Source: Novimethylophilus sp036504375 (GTDB lineage: Bacteria > Pseudomonadota > Gammaproteobacteria > Burkholderiales > Methylophilaceae). From it: DNA of 64,000 nucleotides. This document shows positions 20,133 through 30,107 of this stretch, in pieces. The stretch lies in the NCBI RefSeq assembly GCF_036504375.1, contig NZ_DASXVH010000050.1, forward strand, positions 10,511-74,510, in the 5' to 3' direction. Each line of letters opens with the position of its first letter. The stretch's first letter is position 1. The notes beneath the pieces are model-generated. The model saw only the letters and a list, made by a program, of their open reading frames with translations, did not search any database and had not been told where the DNA came from. The translations under genes and the position numbers were made by a program.

Positions 20133-20392
20133 ACCGCGCTGTCCGCATCCTGTATTTTGCCCGGCTGCGGGAAAGCTTGGGCCTGTCCGCCGAAGAAGCC
20201 GCGTTGCCCGACGATGTCGCCGATGTTGCCGGCCTGATGCGTTGGCTGGCCGCACGCGGCGGCGCCTGGCAGCAGGAGTTCGACGGCTGTCGCCAGATTC
20301 GCGCCGCGATCAACCAGGAACTGGTGCCTGACGCCGCACCCGTCGCGGCAGGCGACGAGGTGGCGTTTTTTCCGCCGGTGACCGGCGGATGA
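20129..20392 (+). CDS. moaD: Molybdopterin synthase small subunit MoaD
   Basis: 87 aa from a TTG start that overlaps the previous stop. The beta-grasp fold is suggested by VRILYFARLRESLG and DEVAFFPPVTGG. The C-terminal Gly-Gly is intact; it is adenylated and thiocarboxylated so that MoaD can donate sulfur to precursor Z (cPMP) in molybdenum cofactor synthesis. The stop overlaps the start of moaE by 4 bp. Confidence 0.93.
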   Translation: MNRAVRILYFARLRESLGLSAEEAALPDDVADVAGLMRWLAARGGAWQQEFDGCRQIRAAINQELVPDAAPVAAGDEVAFFPPVTGG

Positions 20393-20841
20393 GCGTTCGC
20401 GTCCAGCACGGGGATTTCGATGCCGGCGCCGAAATCGCCCGCCTGCGCCGCTCCGACCCCGGCATAGGCGCGGTTGCTTCGTTCATCGGCCAGGTGCGCG
20501 ACGTCAACGACGGCGCCACCGTCGGCACGCTCACGCTGGAGCACTATCCCGGCATGACCGAGAAAACGCTCGCCGAGATCATCGAGCGGGCGCGGACGCG
20601 CTGGGACTTTTTCGATGCGCTGATCATTCATCGCATCGGGAAGCTTGAACCGCTGGACCAGATCGTCATGGTCGCGGTTGCCGGCAGCCACCGCGACGAA
20701 TGTTTTTCCGCCTGCGAATTCATCATGGATTACCTCAAGACCGAGGCACCGTTCTGGAAAAAAGAACAGACGCCTGAGGGCGAGCGCTGGGTCGACGCAC
20801 GCGTGAGCGACGACGTCGCCCGCCAACGATGGGAACAATAA
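20389..20841 (+). CDS. moaE: Molybdopterin synthase catalytic subunit MoaE
   Basis: 150 aa. Family motifs seen are GAVASFIGQVRD, LTLEHYPGMTEK, IIHRIGKL, and the active-site region with the catalytic lysine, APFWKKEQTPEGERWVDA. MoaE with MoaD converts cPMP to molybdopterin. No other moa or molybdoenzyme gene is in the window, so the rest of the pathway lies elsewhere. Confidence 0.95.
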   Translation: MSVRVQHGDFDAGAEIARLRRSDPGIGAVASFIGQVRDVNDGATVGTLTLEHYPGMTEKTLAEIIERARTRWDFFDALIIHRIGKLEPLDQIVMVAVAGSHRDECFSACEFIMDYLKTEAPFWKKEQTPEGERWVDARVSDDVARQRWEQ

Positions 20842-20849
20842 CCGCCACT

Positions 20850-23261
20850 ATGCCGCAAACCCTCTCTTCAGCCGCACTCACGCTACAGATCGACCCCGCC
20901 AGCCTGGGCTTCGCCGATACTTCGGAACTGACCAATACCGATCCGGTCTGGATCGGCCAGGACCGCGCCGAAAAGGCCGCGCGCTTCGGGCTGGCCATCA
21001 ACCAGCCCGATTACAACCTGTTCGTGCTGGGCGAAGTGGGCAGCGGGCGCTCCTCGCTGTTATTCCGCGTGATGCAGGAAATCGCCGCGACCCGCCCGCC
21101 GGTGTCGGACCTGATCTGTTTGCATAATTTCGCCCAACCGGAAAAACCGATCGCACTGCGTCTTCTGCCTGGCAAGGGCAGCGTGCTGCGAAGCCGCATG
21201 GAGGGATTTACCAAGGATATTACCGTGGAAATTCCGCGCAAGCTGGACGAGGAAGGCTACCGCCTCGACTGCGCCCGCGCGCGCAAGGTCTATCAAGCGC
21301 AGATCGATCACGCCTATGCCGAACTGGCCGCGCTGGCCTCGTCCTGGCACTATGCGCTGCGGCGCGAGGATGGTCGGCTGGTATTCAACCTGCTCGACAA
21401 GAACGGCCAGGCGATGCAGGAGGAAACGCTGTTGAGCATGTCCGCAGAACAGCGCGTGGTGCTGGAACAAGCCGAGGAGGAGCTGCGTGCATCGATCGGC
21501 GAATACCTGGAAAAAATCCGCCCCAAGGAACGCGCGATGGAGCAGGCATTGGCCGACTTGCGCCATCACGCCGTCCAGCCGCTGGTCGGCAGGCTGGCGG
21601 AGGGGCTGGGGGCCGGCTTGGCCGGGCAGCAGGGAGACGAGCAGCGGCTGCATGCCTGGATAGAGCAGCTGATCGACGACGTACTGGGCAATCTGGAGGT
21701 GTTCGTCCCCACCGCCGTCGCGGAAGACGCCGAACACGACCATCTGCTGGAACTGCTGGCGCGTTATCGGGTAAATGTGGTGGTGGACAATGGCAATGTC
21801 TCCGGCGCGCCGGTATTGCGCGACGACGACCCGATTTTCCGCTCGCTGTTCGGCGGCATCGAATACCAGGCGGAAAGCGGCGTGCTGCTGACTGATTTCA
21901 CCCACATCCGTGCTGGCAACCTGGTGCGGGCGCACGGCGGCTTTCTGATGCTGCACCTGGGCGACCTGATGCGCGACGCGCAGGTGTGGGAAAAACTGCA
22001 GCGCTTCCTGCGCAACGGCCGGCTGCAGATCGAGGAGCCCGCCGCCGCGCTGGGCCAGCTGGCCGCAACGACACTGGAGCCGGAGGCGCTCGATATCCAG
22101 GTGAAGATCGCGCTGATCTGCACGCGCGAGGAATACTATCATTTGCAGGAACTCGACCCCGAGTTCTGCCGCCATTTCCGCACCAAGGTGGATTTCGCCG
22201 AAAGCTTTCCCGCCGACGAAACTGCACGCCAAGCCACCGCGTTGTTTACGGCGCAGACCTGCCGCCGGCTGAAACTGCCGCATTTGGAGGCAGCCGCTGT
22301 GGCGCGCCTGCTGCTGGACATGCAGCGCGAGGTGGACGACCAGCGGCGCTTAAGCGCCGTATTCGGCCGGCTCGAGTCTTGGCTGGTGGAAAGCGCGACG
22401 GTATGCACGGCGCGCGGCGGCGAGCTGATCTCCGTCGCCGATGTCGAGGCTGCGGCGCAGGCGCGCATTGCCCGTCACAATTATCCGGAACAATGCCTGC
22501 ACGAGGCCATTGGCGAAGGCGAGATCGTGATCGACGTCGATGGTGAACGGGTGGGGCAGATCAACGGCTTAACGCAGATCGATCTGGGCGATTACCGTTT
22601 CGGTTCGCCGGTACGCATTTCGGCGCGCGCCTATGCCGGCGACGAGGGTATTATCAACGTTGACCGCGAAGTCGAAATGAGCGGCCCCAACCACGACAAG
22701 GGGGTGTTTATCCTGCAGCACTGGCTGGCCGCGACGTTTACCAGCATTACGCCGTTGTGCCTGTCAGCCTCGCTGGTATTCGAGCAGGAATATCATGGCG
22801 TGGAGGGTGATTCCGCCTCATGCGCCGAATTGTTTGCATTGATTTCGGCACTGTCCGGTTTAGCCTTGCCCCAGGGCATCGCCGTTACCGGCGCGCTCAA
22901 CCAGCACGGCGAAGTACTGCCGATAGGCGGAATCAACGAAAAGATCGAAGGCTATTTCCGCATATGCCAGCGTTTGGGGCTGAACGGGAAACAGGGCGTG
23001 ATCATTCCGTCCCGCAACCGCCATCATCTGCTGCTCGATCGGGAGGTGGTCAGCGCGGTGGAGCGGGGCAGGTTCACCATCCGTACCATGACTAATGTAC
23101 AGGAGGGGCTGGAACTGCTGACCGGCCTTGCGGCCGGAAGCCAGGACGAAATGGGCCGGTTCCCTCCGGATACCGTTCTGGGCCGAGTGCAGCGCACTCT
23201 GGAAAGATTCCGCAAGGCTTGCGATCAGGCGGAACATATGCGCGACAAGGAGCACCACTGA
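20850..23261 (+). CDS. Lon-like protease with degenerate ATPase motifs (LonB/LonC-type)
   Basis: 803 aa from the ATG at 20850, which clears the moaE stop and has GGGAA upstream; an ATG at 20829 would overlap moaE. The C-terminal Lon protease domain is intact, with the catalytic Ser in GDSASCAELF and the Lys in GGINEKIEGYF. The N-terminal AAA-like part is unusual: the P-loop reads GEVGSGRSS (Arg for Lys) and the Walker B-like segment reads GGFLMLHLGDL (His where Asp is expected). Members of this branch, such as LonC, can be ATP-independent, so ATP use is doubtful here. It acts in the cytoplasm; substrates are unknown. It ends at a strong bidirectional terminator. Confidence 0.88.
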   Translation: MPQTLSSAALTLQIDPASLGFADTSELTNTDPVWIGQDRAEKAARFGLAINQPDYNLFVLGEVGSGRSSLLFRVMQEIAATRPPVSDLICLHNFAQPEKPIALRLLPGKGSVLRSRMEGFTKDITVEIPRKLDEEGYRLDCARARKVYQAQIDHAYAELAALASSWHYALRREDGRLVFNLLDKNGQAMQEETLLSMSAEQRVVLEQAEEELRASIGEYLEKIRPKERAMEQALADLRHHAVQPLVGRLAEGLGAGLAGQQGDEQRLHAWIEQLIDDVLGNLEVFVPTAVAEDAEHDHLLELLARYRVNVVVDNGNVSGAPVLRDDDPIFRSLFGGIEYQAESGVLLTDFTHIRAGNLVRAHGGFLMLHLGDLMRDAQVWEKLQRFLRNGRLQIEEPAAALGQLAATTLEPEALDIQVKIALICTREEYYHLQELDPEFCRHFRTKVDFAESFPADETARQATALFTAQTCRRLKLPHLEAAAVARLLLDMQREVDDQRRLSAVFGRLESWLVESATVCTARGGELISVADVEAAAQARIARHNYPEQCLHEAIGEGEIVIDVDGERVGQINGLTQIDLGDYRFGSPVRISARAYAGDEGIINVDREVEMSGPNHDKGVFILQHWLAATFTSITPLCLSASLVFEQEYHGVEGDSASCAELFALISALSGLALPQGIAVTGALNQHGEVLPIGGINEKIEGYFRICQRLGLNGKQGVIIPSRNRHHLLLDREVVSAVERGRFTIRTMTNVQEGLELLTGLAAGSQDEMGRFPPDTVLGRVQRTLERFRKACDQAEHMRDKEHH

Positions 23262-23266
23262 CTCCG

Positions 23267-23314
23267 GCTTATCCAATAAAAAAGGCCCCGCAGGGCCTTT
23301 TTTATTGGATAAGC
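23267..23314. terminator. Bidirectional intrinsic terminator with a 22-bp perfect stem
   Basis: A perfect inverted repeat has 22-nt arms at 23267-23288 and 23293-23314 around a CGCA loop, with a GGCCC core and six A/T residues on each side. It can terminate both the Lon-like gene (plus) and the comEA-like gene (minus), which converge here. Confidence 0.9.
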
Positions 23315-23317
23315 GAA

Positions 23318-23665
23318 TTATTTCTTCGCCTTGTCCTTAGCTGCCGGAGTCTTGTCGGCAGGCTTGGCGTCCTTGACGGCCTTTTCCGGCTTGCCTGCTG
23401 CCGCAGCGGTGACATTGCCGACGGTGATATCTTTCTTCACGGCTTCCACAGTCTTTTTGCCGAAGCCGGGAACCTTGTCCAGGTCATCCGCGGACTTGAA
23501 ATTGCCGTTCTTGGTACGGTAATCGATGATGGCCTTGGCCTTGACCGGACCGATGCCCTTGACGGTTTCCAGCTCGGCTTGGGTGGCCTTGTTCAGATCG
23601 ACGGCTGCCCAAGCGGAAACGGAGAATGCCAGGGCGCTGATCAATACCATAAGTGTTTTTTTCAT
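23318..23665 (-). CDS. ComEA-like helix-hairpin-helix DNA-binding protein
   Basis: 115 aa with a signal peptide ending at SAWA-AVDLN. The mature part begins with the ComEA signature (VDLNKATQAELETVKGIGP) and a second hairpin (LDKVPGFGKKTVEAV), followed by an Ala/Lys-rich tail. Secreted proteins of this type bind double-stranded DNA in the periplasm during natural transformation. No other competence genes are adjacent. A good AGAGG ribosome site precedes the ATG. Confidence 0.88.
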   Translation of the reverse strand: MKKTLMVLISALAFSVSAWAAVDLNKATQAELETVKGIGPVKAKAIIDYRTKNGNFKSADDLDKVPGFGKKTVEAVKKDITVGNVTAAAAGKPEKAVKDAKPADKTPAAKDKAKK

Positions 23666-23756
23666 GATTTTCCTCTTTAGATGTTATTGGACAATCGCGA
23701 GCGGCGCATGAGCCGAACCCGTGGGGGCATCATGCGCCAGCAAGCTTACACCAATC

Positions 23757-25079
23757 TTACCGCCGCCCGATGGCGAAATATTCGATGCCGTGCGCCTTGA
23801 CCCTGGCTGGTTCATACATATTGCGGCCATCGAAAACCACCGGATTTTTCAATGCCGCCTTCACCGCCTCGAAATCCGGCGCGCGGAATTCCTTCCATTC
23901 GGTGGCGATCACCAGCGCATCCGCATTGTTGAGGGTATCCATCGGGGAATCCGCGTACGCCAGCCGCGGGTCGTTGCCGAAAATGCGCCTGGACTCCGTC
24001 ATCGCCACCGGGTCGTAGGTGGTGACCGTCGCCCCCATCGCCCACAGGCCTTCGATCACGACGCGGCTGGAAGCGGCGCGCATGTCGTCGGTGTTGGGTT
24101 TGAACGCCAGCCCCCACAACGCGAAGTGCTTGCCTTTGAGGTCGGCGCCGAAGCGGCCCTTGATTTTCTCCAGCAGGATGCGTTTCTGGGTTTCATTGGC
24201 CTCTTCCACCGCGTTCAGTACCTTGAGCGGCATGCCGATGCTGTCGGCGGCGCGGATCAGCGCCTGCACGTCCTTGGGGAAGCAGGAGCCGCCGTAGCCG
24301 CAGCCCGGATACAGAAAGTGGTAGCCGATTCTAGGGTCGGAGCCTATCCCTAAGCGCACCTGTTCGATGTCGGCGCCCAGCTTGTCGGCGAGGTTGGCCA
24401 GTTCGTTCATGAACGAGATGCGCGTGGCCAGCATGCAGTTGGCGGCATACTTGGTGAGCTCGGCGCTCCTGATGTCCATCACCACCAGCCGGTCGTGGTT
24501 GCGGTTGAACGGCGCGTAGAGTTCGCGCATGAGATTGACCGCGCGCTCGTCGTCGGCACCGACGACGACACGGTCGGGACGCATGAAATCCTCGACCGCA
24601 GCGCCTTCCTTGAGAAATTCCGGGTTGGATACCACTGAAAATTCCGTATCGACGCCGCGCCTGGCGAGTTCCTGCTGCAGTGCCTCTCGGACCTTGTCCG
24701 CAGTGCCGACCGGCACCGTGGATTTGTCGACGACGACCTTGTATTCGTTCATATGGCGGCCGATATTGCGGGCGGCAGCGGTGACATACTGCAGGTCGGC
24801 CGAGCCGTCCTCGTCGGGAGGCGTGCCGACGGCGATGAACTGCACCTGGCCGAACGCGACGCTTTCCTCGATGCTGGTGGTGAAGTGCAGCCGGCCGGCG
24901 GCGACGTTGCGCTGCACCATTTCCAAGAGGCCGGGTTCGTGGATCGGGATGCCGCCTTCGCGCAGTATGCGGATCTTGCTTGCGTCCAGGTCCAGGCAGA
25001 GTACGTCGTTGCCGACCTCTGCCAGACAGGTACCTGTGACAAGGCCGACATAGCCGGTGCCGATGACGCTGATTTTCAT
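23757..25079 (-). CDS. ugd: UDP-glucose 6-dehydrogenase
   Basis: 440 aa. The NAD-binding motif is at the start (ISVIGTGYVGLVTGTCLAEVG). The catalytic cysteine lies in YPGCGYGGSCFPKD, and FKPNTDDMRAASS and the central STVPVGT are typical. The enzyme oxidises UDP-glucose to UDP-glucuronate for exopolysaccharide or lipopolysaccharide synthesis. It follows pyrF by 18 bp and is probably the last gene of the lapA-lapB-pyrF-ugd transcript. An AGAGGAAG ribosome site precedes the start. Confidence 0.95.
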   Translation of the reverse strand: MKISVIGTGYVGLVTGTCLAEVGNDVLCLDLDASKIRILREGGIPIHEPGLLEMVQRNVAAGRLHFTTSIEESVAFGQVQFIAVGTPPDEDGSADLQYVTAAARNIGRHMNEYKVVVDKSTVPVGTADKVREALQQELARRGVDTEFSVVSNPEFLKEGAAVEDFMRPDRVVVGADDERAVNLMRELYAPFNRNHDRLVVMDIRSAELTKYAANCMLATRISFMNELANLADKLGADIEQVRLGIGSDPRIGYHFLYPGCGYGGSCFPKDVQALIRAADSIGMPLKVLNAVEEANETQKRILLEKIKGRFGADLKGKHFALWGLAFKPNTDDMRAASSRVVIEGLWAMGATVTTYDPVAMTESRRIFGNDPRLAYADSPMDTLNNADALVIATEWKEFRAPDFEAVKAALKNPVVFDGRNMYEPARVKAHGIEYFAIGRR

Positions 25080-25097
25080 GGAAACTTCCTCTGGATA

Positions 25098-25820
25098 TTA
25101 AAAGTTCTGTATTTCCGCATGGATGCGGTGCAGCGCCGCGAGCGGATCGGCGGCCTGGGTGATGGGGCGGCCGATGACGAGATGGCTGGCGCCGTTGCGC
25201 AACGCTGCGGCCGGCGTCAGCACGCGCGACTGGTCGTCGAGGCTGGCGTCCGCCGGCCGGATGCCGGGGGTCACTAGCAGAAAATCATTGCCGAATTCGG
25301 TGCGCAGCAGCGGGGCTTCCTGGGCCGAGCACACCACGCCGGCAAGATTGCATTCATCGGCCATGCGCGCCAGGTGCAGCACATGGCTGCGCACCTCGCC
25401 GGCAAGCCCGACATCGTTCAATGCCTGGCGATCCATGCTGGTGAGCACGGTCACGGCGATCAGCAGCGGCGGGTTGGCCGCCTGGTCTACCGCTTCGCGT
25501 GCCGCCGCCATCATCGCGCGCCCGCCCAGCGCATGTACGTTCAGCATCCACACGCCCAACCGGCTGGCAGCAGCGCAGGCCTTGGCTACGGTGTTGGGAA
25601 TGTCGTGGAACTTGAGGTCGAGAAAAACGCCGTAGCCTTTCTCAACCAGGGAAGAAACGAGCGCCGGCCCCTCGGCGGTAAATAGTTCCTTGCCGACCTT
25701 GAGCCGGCACAGACCGGGATCGAGCTGCGTCACCAGCCGGTTGGCGGAAGCCGCGTCCGGGTAGTCCAGCGCGACTATAATTTTGGGGTCGATTTTCGGA
25801 TCGTTCATAAATTCGTTCAT
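25098..25820 (-). CDS. pyrF: Orotidine 5'-phosphate decarboxylase
   Basis: 240 aa from the ATG at 25820, which overlaps the lapB stop (ATGA); in-frame codons further upstream lie inside lapB and are not used. Motifs are IIVALDYPD, the catalytic lysine/aspartate set in DLKFHDIPNT, and TPGIRPADAS. The enzyme makes UMP from OMP in pyrimidine synthesis. Its position after lapAB is the common betaproteobacterial arrangement. Confidence 0.95.
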   Translation of the reverse strand: MNEFMNDPKIDPKIIVALDYPDAASANRLVTQLDPGLCRLKVGKELFTAEGPALVSSLVEKGYGVFLDLKFHDIPNTVAKACAAASRLGVWMLNVHALGGRAMMAAAREAVDQAANPPLLIAVTVLTSMDRQALNDVGLAGEVRSHVLHLARMADECNLAGVVCSAQEAPLLRTEFGNDFLLVTPGIRPADASLDDQSRVLTPAAALRNGASHLVIGRPITQAADPLAALHRIHAEIQNF

Positions 25821-26974
25821 GAGACGGCGCGCTCGAAGCGCGGCGGGAAGGTTTCCCATTCGCTGCAACTGGGGCAGTGCCAGTGGAACTGGCGAGCGGT
25901 GTAGCCACAAGTGGTGCAGCGGTGGAAGGCGGTTTTTTCAAGGTTCTCGCGGATCGCGCCCATCACCAGGCGCAGGTCGCCGTCGGGCATGCCGCTGACC
26001 TTGGCTTGCAGCAGGCGGTCAAGGGCGGTGAGCGTCGGCGATTGTTCGGCTTCCTCATGTGCCATGCGGTAAGCGGCTTCCGGCCCTTTCAGGTCCAGCG
26101 TGGCCTCGAACAATACCTGGGCGGTTTCGCCCAGTTGGTATTTGCGTACGACATCCTGCAGCCAGGAGAGCCCGCCCTCGGTCTTGCCCAGGCTGCGCCA
26201 GCTCATCATCATGCGCTCAGCGACCAGTTCGATGTAATCCGGGATTTGCAGTTCGATGGCGCGCCAAGCGGCCAGAGCCTTTGCATGATCACCGCAAGCG
26301 GCTTCGAGATCGCCCAGCATGACATTGGCGCGCACGCAGTCGCGGTTGGTTTCGAGCGCTTCCGCGAGATTGACGCGGGCCTGGTCTATCTGGCCGAGCA
26401 AAATCTGCTGCTGCGCCAGTTCGCAGTGAAATTGCGCGACTTCCATGCGCAGCGGCTTGCCGGTCAGCGCCTCCAGGCGTTGAGCCGCGCTTATCGCCTG
26501 TGACCACTCCTTCTCGCGCACATAGATTTCCAGCAGTGCACGCAAGGCCGAATTCGCATAGCGGGTTTCGGTGAGCTTGATGAAAATTTCCTCGGCGCGG
26601 TCGAATAGGCCGGCCTTGAGATAGTCCTGCGCCAGTTCCGCCAGCGCCATCAATTTTTGCGGCTCTCCCAGGTTTTCCCGGTCCAGCAGGCCCTGATGCA
26701 GCCGGATGGCCCTGTCCATCTCTCCGGTACGGCGGAACAGGCTGCCCAGCGCGAAGTGCAGTTCCAGCGTGTTGGAGTCCGCCCGCAGCGCCTCGGTGAA
26801 AGCCTCGATGGCCTTGTCCGGCTGTTCGCTGATGAGAAAATTCAGCCCGCGGAAATACGATGCCGGCAGCGTGCTGGTCTCGGTGAGCAGCTGGCCGATG
26901 TCGATACGCGCCGCGATCCAGCCCAGGCCGAAAAAGAACGGCAGCGTCAGCAGCCACCAGTATTCGAAATCCAT
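25817..26974 (-). CDS. lapB: Lipopolysaccharide assembly protein LapB (YciM)
   Basis: 385 aa. An N-terminal membrane anchor (MDFEYWWLLTLPFFFGLGWIAA) is followed by cytoplasmic TPR repeats (FRGLNFLISEQPDKAIEAF, LELHFALGSLFRRTGEMDRAI and more) and a C-terminal rubredoxin-type zinc/iron site (CTTCGYTARQFHWHCPSC). LapB regulates LpxC stability together with FtsH and coordinates LPS synthesis. It follows lapA by 30 bp. Confidence 0.95.
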   Translation of the reverse strand: MDFEYWWLLTLPFFFGLGWIAARIDIGQLLTETSTLPASYFRGLNFLISEQPDKAIEAFTEALRADSNTLELHFALGSLFRRTGEMDRAIRLHQGLLDRENLGEPQKLMALAELAQDYLKAGLFDRAEEIFIKLTETRYANSALRALLEIYVREKEWSQAISAAQRLEALTGKPLRMEVAQFHCELAQQQILLGQIDQARVNLAEALETNRDCVRANVMLGDLEAACGDHAKALAAWRAIELQIPDYIELVAERMMMSWRSLGKTEGGLSWLQDVVRKYQLGETAQVLFEATLDLKGPEAAYRMAHEEAEQSPTLTALDRLLQAKVSGMPDGDLRLVMGAIRENLEKTAFHRCTTCGYTARQFHWHCPSCSEWETFPPRFERAVS

Positions 26975-27004
26975 GCGTCAACTCATTCCGGAATATGAAA
27001 GAAG

Positions 27005-27283
27005 TTACCGCGGGGCCGACGTGGCGCCGCTGTCGGGATTGAGCGTGGAAAGCTCATGCCGCAACGCGGAAAACGCCCGCCGCTGGCGTACCACGATGCC
27101 GAGGCAGGCCATGATGCCGCAAGCGATGCCGATGCCGAAGCTGACCAGCACCACCAACACTAGCGGCGCGCTCCATGCCAGACCGAGATAATAATGCAGT
27201 GTGACCGGTTCGGCATTTTTTACGGTGAAGCCCAGCACCGCGAAAAACAGGACTATCGAAAGCAATGTGTAGAGATAACGCAT
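27005..27283 (-). CDS. lapA: Lipopolysaccharide assembly protein LapA (DUF1049)
   Basis: 92 aa from the ATG at 27283 (MRYLYTLLSIVLFFAVLGF); an ATG three codons earlier is possible. Two membrane helices (LLSIVLFFAVLGF and APLVLVVLVSFGIGIACGI) flank NAEPVTLHYYLG, followed by a short cytoplasmic coiled segment (QRRAFSALRHEL). It is the usual partner of LapB. An intrinsic terminator sits just upstream, so lapA is either read through from ihfB or has its own promoter. Confidence 0.9.
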   Translation of the reverse strand: MRYLYTLLSIVLFFAVLGFTVKNAEPVTLHYYLGLAWSAPLVLVVLVSFGIGIACGIMACLGIVVRQRRAFSALRHELSTLNPDSGATSAPR

Positions 27284-27301
27284 AGATGCCAATTTTACCA
27301 G

Positions 27302-27335
27302 TAAAAAAGCGGCGCAATCTTGCGATTGCGCCGCT
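27302..27335 (-). terminator. Intrinsic terminator between ihfB and lapA
   Basis: A perfect 12-bp stem (27308-27319 with 27324-27335, TTGC loop) is followed, reading on the minus strand, by a run of six T. It would end the rpsA-ihfB transcript before lapA. Confidence 0.88.
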
Positions 27336-27364
27336 AGTCAAAACCATTTCAATAAAAACGGCTG

Positions 27365-27649
27365 TCAGTCCGGGAAATCCACGCGTTCGCGCAACTCCTT
27401 GCCGGCCTTGAAGTGCGGAACGTACTTTTCGGGTACTTGCACCTTGGTGCCGGTCTTGGGGTTGCGGCCGAGGCGTGGAGGACGGTAGTTCAGGCTGAAA
27501 CTACCGAACCCGCGAATCTCGATGCGTTCGCCGGCTGCCAGTTTGTCAGCCATCGCATCGAGCACTGTCTTGACGGACAGTTCCGCATCCTTGACGACAA
27601 GCTGGGGAAAACGAGCCGCCAGCTTGGCGATGAGTTCCGATTTGGTCAT
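27365..27649 (-). CDS. ihfB: Integration host factor subunit beta
   Basis: 94 aa counted from the ATG at 27649 (MTKSELIAKLAARFP), the family start. The DNA-binding arm and core are present (IEIRGFGSFSLNYRPPRLGRN and PKTGTKVQVPEKYVPHFK). IHF bends DNA at specific sites and helps recombination, replication and transcription. It follows rpsA by 13 bp, the standard gene order. Confidence 0.95.
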   Translation of the reverse strand: MTKSELIAKLAARFPQLVVKDAELSVKTVLDAMADKLAAGERIEIRGFGSFSLNYRPPRLGRNPKTGTKVQVPEKYVPHFKAGKELRERVDFPD

Positions 27650-27662
27650 GTCGGCCCCGTCG

Positions 27663-29357
<1,695 letters not shown>

Positions 29358-29377
29358 TAAAATACCTAATAAAATAA

Positions 29378-29430
29378 CCCGTCAGGCGACGGGGAAAATT
29401 AAAAAAACCGCAAGCTGGTGGGGCTTACGG
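29378..29430 (-). terminator. Tandem hairpins between cmk and rpsA
   Basis: Reading the minus strand from cmk: a stem CCGTAAGC/GCTTGCGG (29408-29430) is followed by seven T (29401-29407), a typical intrinsic terminator. It is followed by a second perfect 6-bp stem CCCGTC/GACGGG (29378-29393) and TTATTTTATT. The second hairpin also sits in the rpsA leader and could take part in S1 autoregulation; that is inference. Confidence 0.75.
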
Positions 29431-29435
29431 ACTCC

Positions 29436-30107
29436 TCACTTAATGGCGGAGGTTTTTCTGGCTATTGCCAGGACTGCGTCGACCGCCTGGTCGATGGTCA
29501 GTTCACTGGTGTCCAGCAGAATCGCATCCGCGCATTGCCGAAGTGGGGCGGCGCTTCGCTGCATGTCGCGCGCATCGCGCGCTTCGATGTCAGCCAAAAT
29601 CTGCGCTAGATTAGCATGGTTTCCTTTGTCGATCAACTGCTTATACCGGCGCTCCGCGCGCACCGCCGCGCTGGCGGTCAAAAACACCTTGGTGGTGGCT
29701 TCGGGAAACACCGCCGAGCCCATGTCGCGGCCATCCGCCACCAGCCCGGGCGCCCTGCGGAAACCATGCTGCAGCCCAAGCAGCGCGCGCCTTACCAGCG
29801 GGTGCACCGCCACTTCAGAGGCGCCCCGGCTCATCTCCTCCGAGCGCACCGCGTCGCTGACGTTGTCGTGGCCCATGAGTATCTCGCCATTTTCGAAACG
29901 GATGTCGAGTTTTGCCGCAAGGGATGCCAGCGCCGCCTCGTCCTGCCAGGGGATGCCGGCCTGTTTGCCGGCAAACGCCACGATGCGGTACAGCGCGCCG
30001 GAATCGAGGTAATGAAAACCGAGCTGTCTTGCGACCAGCTGCGCAACGGTGCCCTTGCCGGATGCGGAAGGGCCGTCGATGGCGATGACGGGGGTGGCGC
30101 TACTCAT
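29436..30107 (-). CDS. cmk: Cytidylate kinase
   Basis: 223 aa from the ATG at 30107 (MSSATPVIAIDGPSASGKGT); upstream in-frame codons are inside aroA. The P-loop is GPSASGKGT, and DGRDMGSAVFP, SAAVRAERRY and YLDSGALYR are family motifs. It phosphorylates CMP and dCMP. The start overlaps the aroA stop by 4 bp. Confidence 0.95.
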   Translation of the reverse strand: MSSATPVIAIDGPSASGKGTVAQLVARQLGFHYLDSGALYRIVAFAGKQAGIPWQDEAALASLAAKLDIRFENGEILMGHDNVSDAVRSEEMSRGASEVAVHPLVRRALLGLQHGFRRAPGLVADGRDMGSAVFPEATTKVFLTASAAVRAERRYKQLIDKGNHANLAQILADIEARDARDMQRSAAPLRQCADAILLDTSELTIDQAVDAVLAIARKTSAIK

